From an uncultured Fusobacterium sp. (GTDB taxonomy: Bacteria > Fusobacteriota > Fusobacteriia > Fusobacteriales > Fusobacteriaceae): DNA of 7,043 nucleotides. The notes below the pieces were generated by a model, which saw nothing but the letters and a program-made list of their open reading frames with translations, was not told the origin of the DNA and made no database searches. Location: the NCBI GenBank assembly GCA_900545035.1, contig UQXM01000096.1:1-7043 (forward strand), in the 5' to 3' direction. Each line of letters opens with the position of its first letter. The stretch's first letter is position 1. The position numbers and the translations under genes were made by a program. Below are positions 5,771-7,043 of this stretch, piece after piece.

Positions 5771-6868
5771 TTATTTTTTCAGTATATTTTTTATTGCTGA
5801 TACTGTTCTCTCAATGTATTCAGGTTTTGCACTTTCTCCCATATGTCCGATTCTTAAAATCTTGTCTGCATATTCTCCATATGACCCGCCGATAAATATT
5901 TTATATTCATCTTTCAATTTTTTGATAAATTCCATTGGAGTATATCCTTCAGGAACATAGAAAGCTGTTACTGTTGCTGAAAAACTGTCCTCCATATAAA
6001 GTTTCAGCCCAAGTTTTTTCAGCTCATTTCTGCAAAATTCTGCTGTTTTATGATGTCTTTCAATTATATTTTCAATTCCCTCTGCCAAAATATTATCAAC
6101 GGCCGTATCAAATCCCATTAAATCACTTGAGGGCATTGTATACGGAAACAATCTTTTTTCAACACAGTTTTCCCAATATGAAAGATTACAGTAAAAAGAA
6201 GCAATCGGAGTTTTTCTGTTTTTAATAACTTTCCAAGCATCATCACTCACTGAAAGCATTGTTATTCCCGGAGGTGCTGAAAAACATTTTTGTGAACCTC
6301 CAAGAGCAATATCTGCACCAAATTCCTCTGCATTAAAATATTCTCCTCCGATTGCAGCCACTGTATCCACAACTGTTAAAATTCCTTTTGATTTTAAAGC
6401 TCTGCATATATCTTTTACATTATTTAAAACACCTGTTGGAGTATCACAGTGAACAACTGTTGCAAATTTAAAATTACTGTCTTTCTCCAGAAATTCTTTT
6501 ACTTTCTCAACATCTATTCCTCTTTTTGTATCAAAAGAAAGAGTTACCGGAACTGCCCCGTAAGGTTTTACCATATCTGCAAATCCTGCTCCGAAAAGTC
6601 CGTTTTCAATTACAAGAACTCTGTCCCCCGGTTCTGTCAAAGATGCACAGGCAGAATCAAGCCCTACCATTCCTTCTCCGCTCATAAAAATCATATTTTT
6701 TTTATTACAGCCGAAAATTTTGGCTGTTTTTTCTGCCAATTTATCATAAAACAAAAAGAAATCTTCATCCAAATCAGAATTTCCGAAAAATTCCGCTCTT
6801 CTTTCCATAACATTCTCTCTGACAATACTTGGCCCCGGTGTCATCATTAAATAATCTGGTTTGTACAT
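5771..6868 (-). CDS. Class V PLP-dependent aminotransferase (alanine-glyoxylate / serine-pyruvate aminotransferase family)
   Basis: This 365-residue cytoplasmic enzyme belongs to the fold-type I, class V aminotransferases whose characterised members move amino groups between alanine, serine or aspartate and glyoxylate or pyruvate. Visible landmarks are MTPGPSIV near the N-terminus (9-16), the cofactor-phosphate-side block SGEGMVGLD (63-71), and HCDTPTGVLNNV (140-151). VVDTVAAIGG carries D168, which should contact the pyridine nitrogen. The Schiff-base lysine is K194 in GGSQKCFSAPPG. RIGHMGE (339-345) holds R339, expected to bind the substrate carboxylate. Length and motif order are normal for the family and all catalytic residues are present. 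GGAGG at 6875-6879 is 6 bases from the ATG. An extended -10 promoter lies about 40 bases upstream. The neighbours do not reveal a pathway. The GSQK site and the TPGP start favour the AGXT/SPT group over the cysteine desulfurases. The exact substrate cannot be read from sequence. Confidence 0.92.
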   Translation of the reverse strand: MYKPDYLMMTPGPSIVRENVMERRAEFFGNSDLDEDFFLFYDKLAEKTAKIFGCNKKNMIFMSGEGMVGLDSACASLTEPGDRVLVIENGLFGAGFADMVKPYGAVPVTLSFDTKRGIDVEKVKEFLEKDSNFKFATVVHCDTPTGVLNNVKDICRALKSKGILTVVDTVAAIGGEYFNAEEFGADIALGGSQKCFSAPPGITMLSVSDDAWKVIKNRKTPIASFYCNLSYWENCVEKRLFPYTMPSSDLMGFDTAVDNILAEGIENIIERHHKTAEFCRNELKKLGLKLYMEDSFSATVTAFYVPEGYTPMEFIKKLKDEYKIFIGGSYGEYADKILRIGHMGESAKPEYIERTVSAIKNILKK

Positions 6869-6908
6869 AAATCCCCTCCAAAAAATTTTTATTGCTCCAC
6901 ATATTTCA

Positions 6909-6917
6909 AGTATATCA
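6909..6917 (-). promoter_or_regulatory. Extended -10 promoter of the aminotransferase gene
   Basis: The minus strand reads TGATATACT: -10 box TATACT (6909-6914, one mismatch) with TG at 6916-6917. A -35 match is poor (TCGTAA at an 18-base spacing is the best seen). The predicted transcript start is near 6902, giving a leader of about 33 bases before the ATG at 6868. It is the same TGA-TATA arrangement as the promoter of the downstream secreted-protein gene. Confidence 0.55.
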
Positions 6918-6951
6918 TTTTCTTGGAAATTTACGAGAAATTTATATGGTT

Positions 6952-6965
6952 TTGTATTAATACAA
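6952..6965. promoter_or_regulatory. Perfect 14-bp palindrome, candidate operator
   Basis: TTGTATTAATACAA is its own reverse complement over all 14 bases. It lies about 35 bases upstream of the aminotransferase -10 element and just before a possible rightward -35 box (6968). There is no loop, so it is not a hairpin terminator. A symmetric site of this size in an intergenic region is what a dimeric repressor or activator would bind. The GT-rich ends and AC-rich mirror are reminiscent of GntR-type operators, but no regulator gene is in view. In such AT-rich DNA chance symmetry is possible. Confidence 0.4.
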
Positions 6966-6967
6966 TT

Positions 6968-6995
6968 TTGTGATAAAAAATAAAAAGGATATTAT
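6968..6995 (+). promoter_or_regulatory. Possible rightward promoter for a gene beyond the window
   Basis: TTGTGA (6968-6973) and TATTAT (6990-6995) are spaced by 16 bases on the plus strand. A start of transcription near 7002 would point out of the window, implying a divergent gene to the right. No start codon with a ribosome site appears before base 7043. Weak evidence in A/T-rich sequence. The rest of 6869-7043 shows no gene. Confidence 0.25.
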
Positions 6996-7043
6996 ATTAA
7001 TAAAATTATAAAAATAAAATTCTCGGTATTAAAAATTGTTTCG

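Noticed and set aside
5662..5895. 77-codon plus-strand frame across the gap between the two minus-strand genes
   Set aside because: It is antisense to the signal peptide, the promoter and the aminotransferase end. Its hydrophobic look comes from reading A-rich DNA on the opposite strand, and there is no ribosome site.
6449..6850. 133-codon open frame on the plus strand inside the aminotransferase gene
   Set aside because: Rich in Cys, Phe and Lys with no family likeness and no ribosome site. It is the complement of a gene with all catalytic residues intact.
5771..6868. Cysteine desulfurase (NifS/SufS) or 2-aminoethylphosphonate transaminase
   Set aside because: The lysine site GGSQKCFSAPPG and the MTPGP start fit the alanine-glyoxylate/serine-pyruvate group. 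No catalytic Cys loop of desulfurases is seen and there are no phosphonate genes nearby.
1..7043. Insertion sequences, CRISPR repeats, prophage, toxin-antitoxin pairs or riboswitches
   Set aside because: No transposase, spaced repeats, small paired genes or long structured leaders were found. All leaders seen are about 9-35 bases, too short for a riboswitch.

Overview
The window is AT-rich DNA with Arg mostly AGA and Gly mostly GGA, strong GGAGG-type ribosome binding sites and short intergenic gaps. This suggests a low-GC anaerobe. The overall look of the proteins (Lys/Glu/Asn/Ile-rich, the secreted-protein leader, a long AlaX beside rlmN) reminds me most of the Fusobacteriota (Fusobacterium/Leptotrichia type). 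That assignment is an impression, and a clostridial-type Firmicute is not excluded. No mobile element, CRISPR array, prophage gene or horizontally acquired block is visible.

Layout, left to right. Bases 2-70 hold the last 22 codons of a plus-strand gene whose end looks like the DNA-binding domain of a Crp/Fnr-family regulator. A complete tRNA-Leu(CAA) lies on the minus strand (118-204), with a consensus promoter at 220-248 and its own terminator at 69-103. Back to back with it, a plus-strand promoter (283-310) opens a run of three genes: a long-form alanyl-tRNA editing protein (351-1478), the radical-SAM rRNA methyltransferase RlmN (1554-2606, with an additional extended -10 promoter of its own) and a class A penicillin-binding protein (2632-4680). 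This run ends at a strong hairpin (4680-4713) that also serves the genes arriving from the right. On the minus strand lie a class V PLP-dependent aminotransferase (5771-6868) and, downstream of it with its own extended -10 promoter, a secreted protein of unknown function (4721-5719). The last 175 bases (6869-7043) carry no gene, but they hold the aminotransferase promoter and a perfect 14-bp palindrome that may be an operator.

Functionally, the left half is translation fidelity (tRNA-Leu, clearance of mischarged tRNA-Ala, m2A2503 modification of 23S rRNA and tRNA) followed by peptidoglycan synthesis. The right half is amino-acid or glyoxylate metabolism plus an exported protein. I see no new multi-gene system here. 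The least explained object is the secreted protein at 4721-5719, whose Cys-centred helix pattern faintly resembles a transglutaminase-like core. The second is the palindrome and spaced repeats in the right-hand intergenic region.
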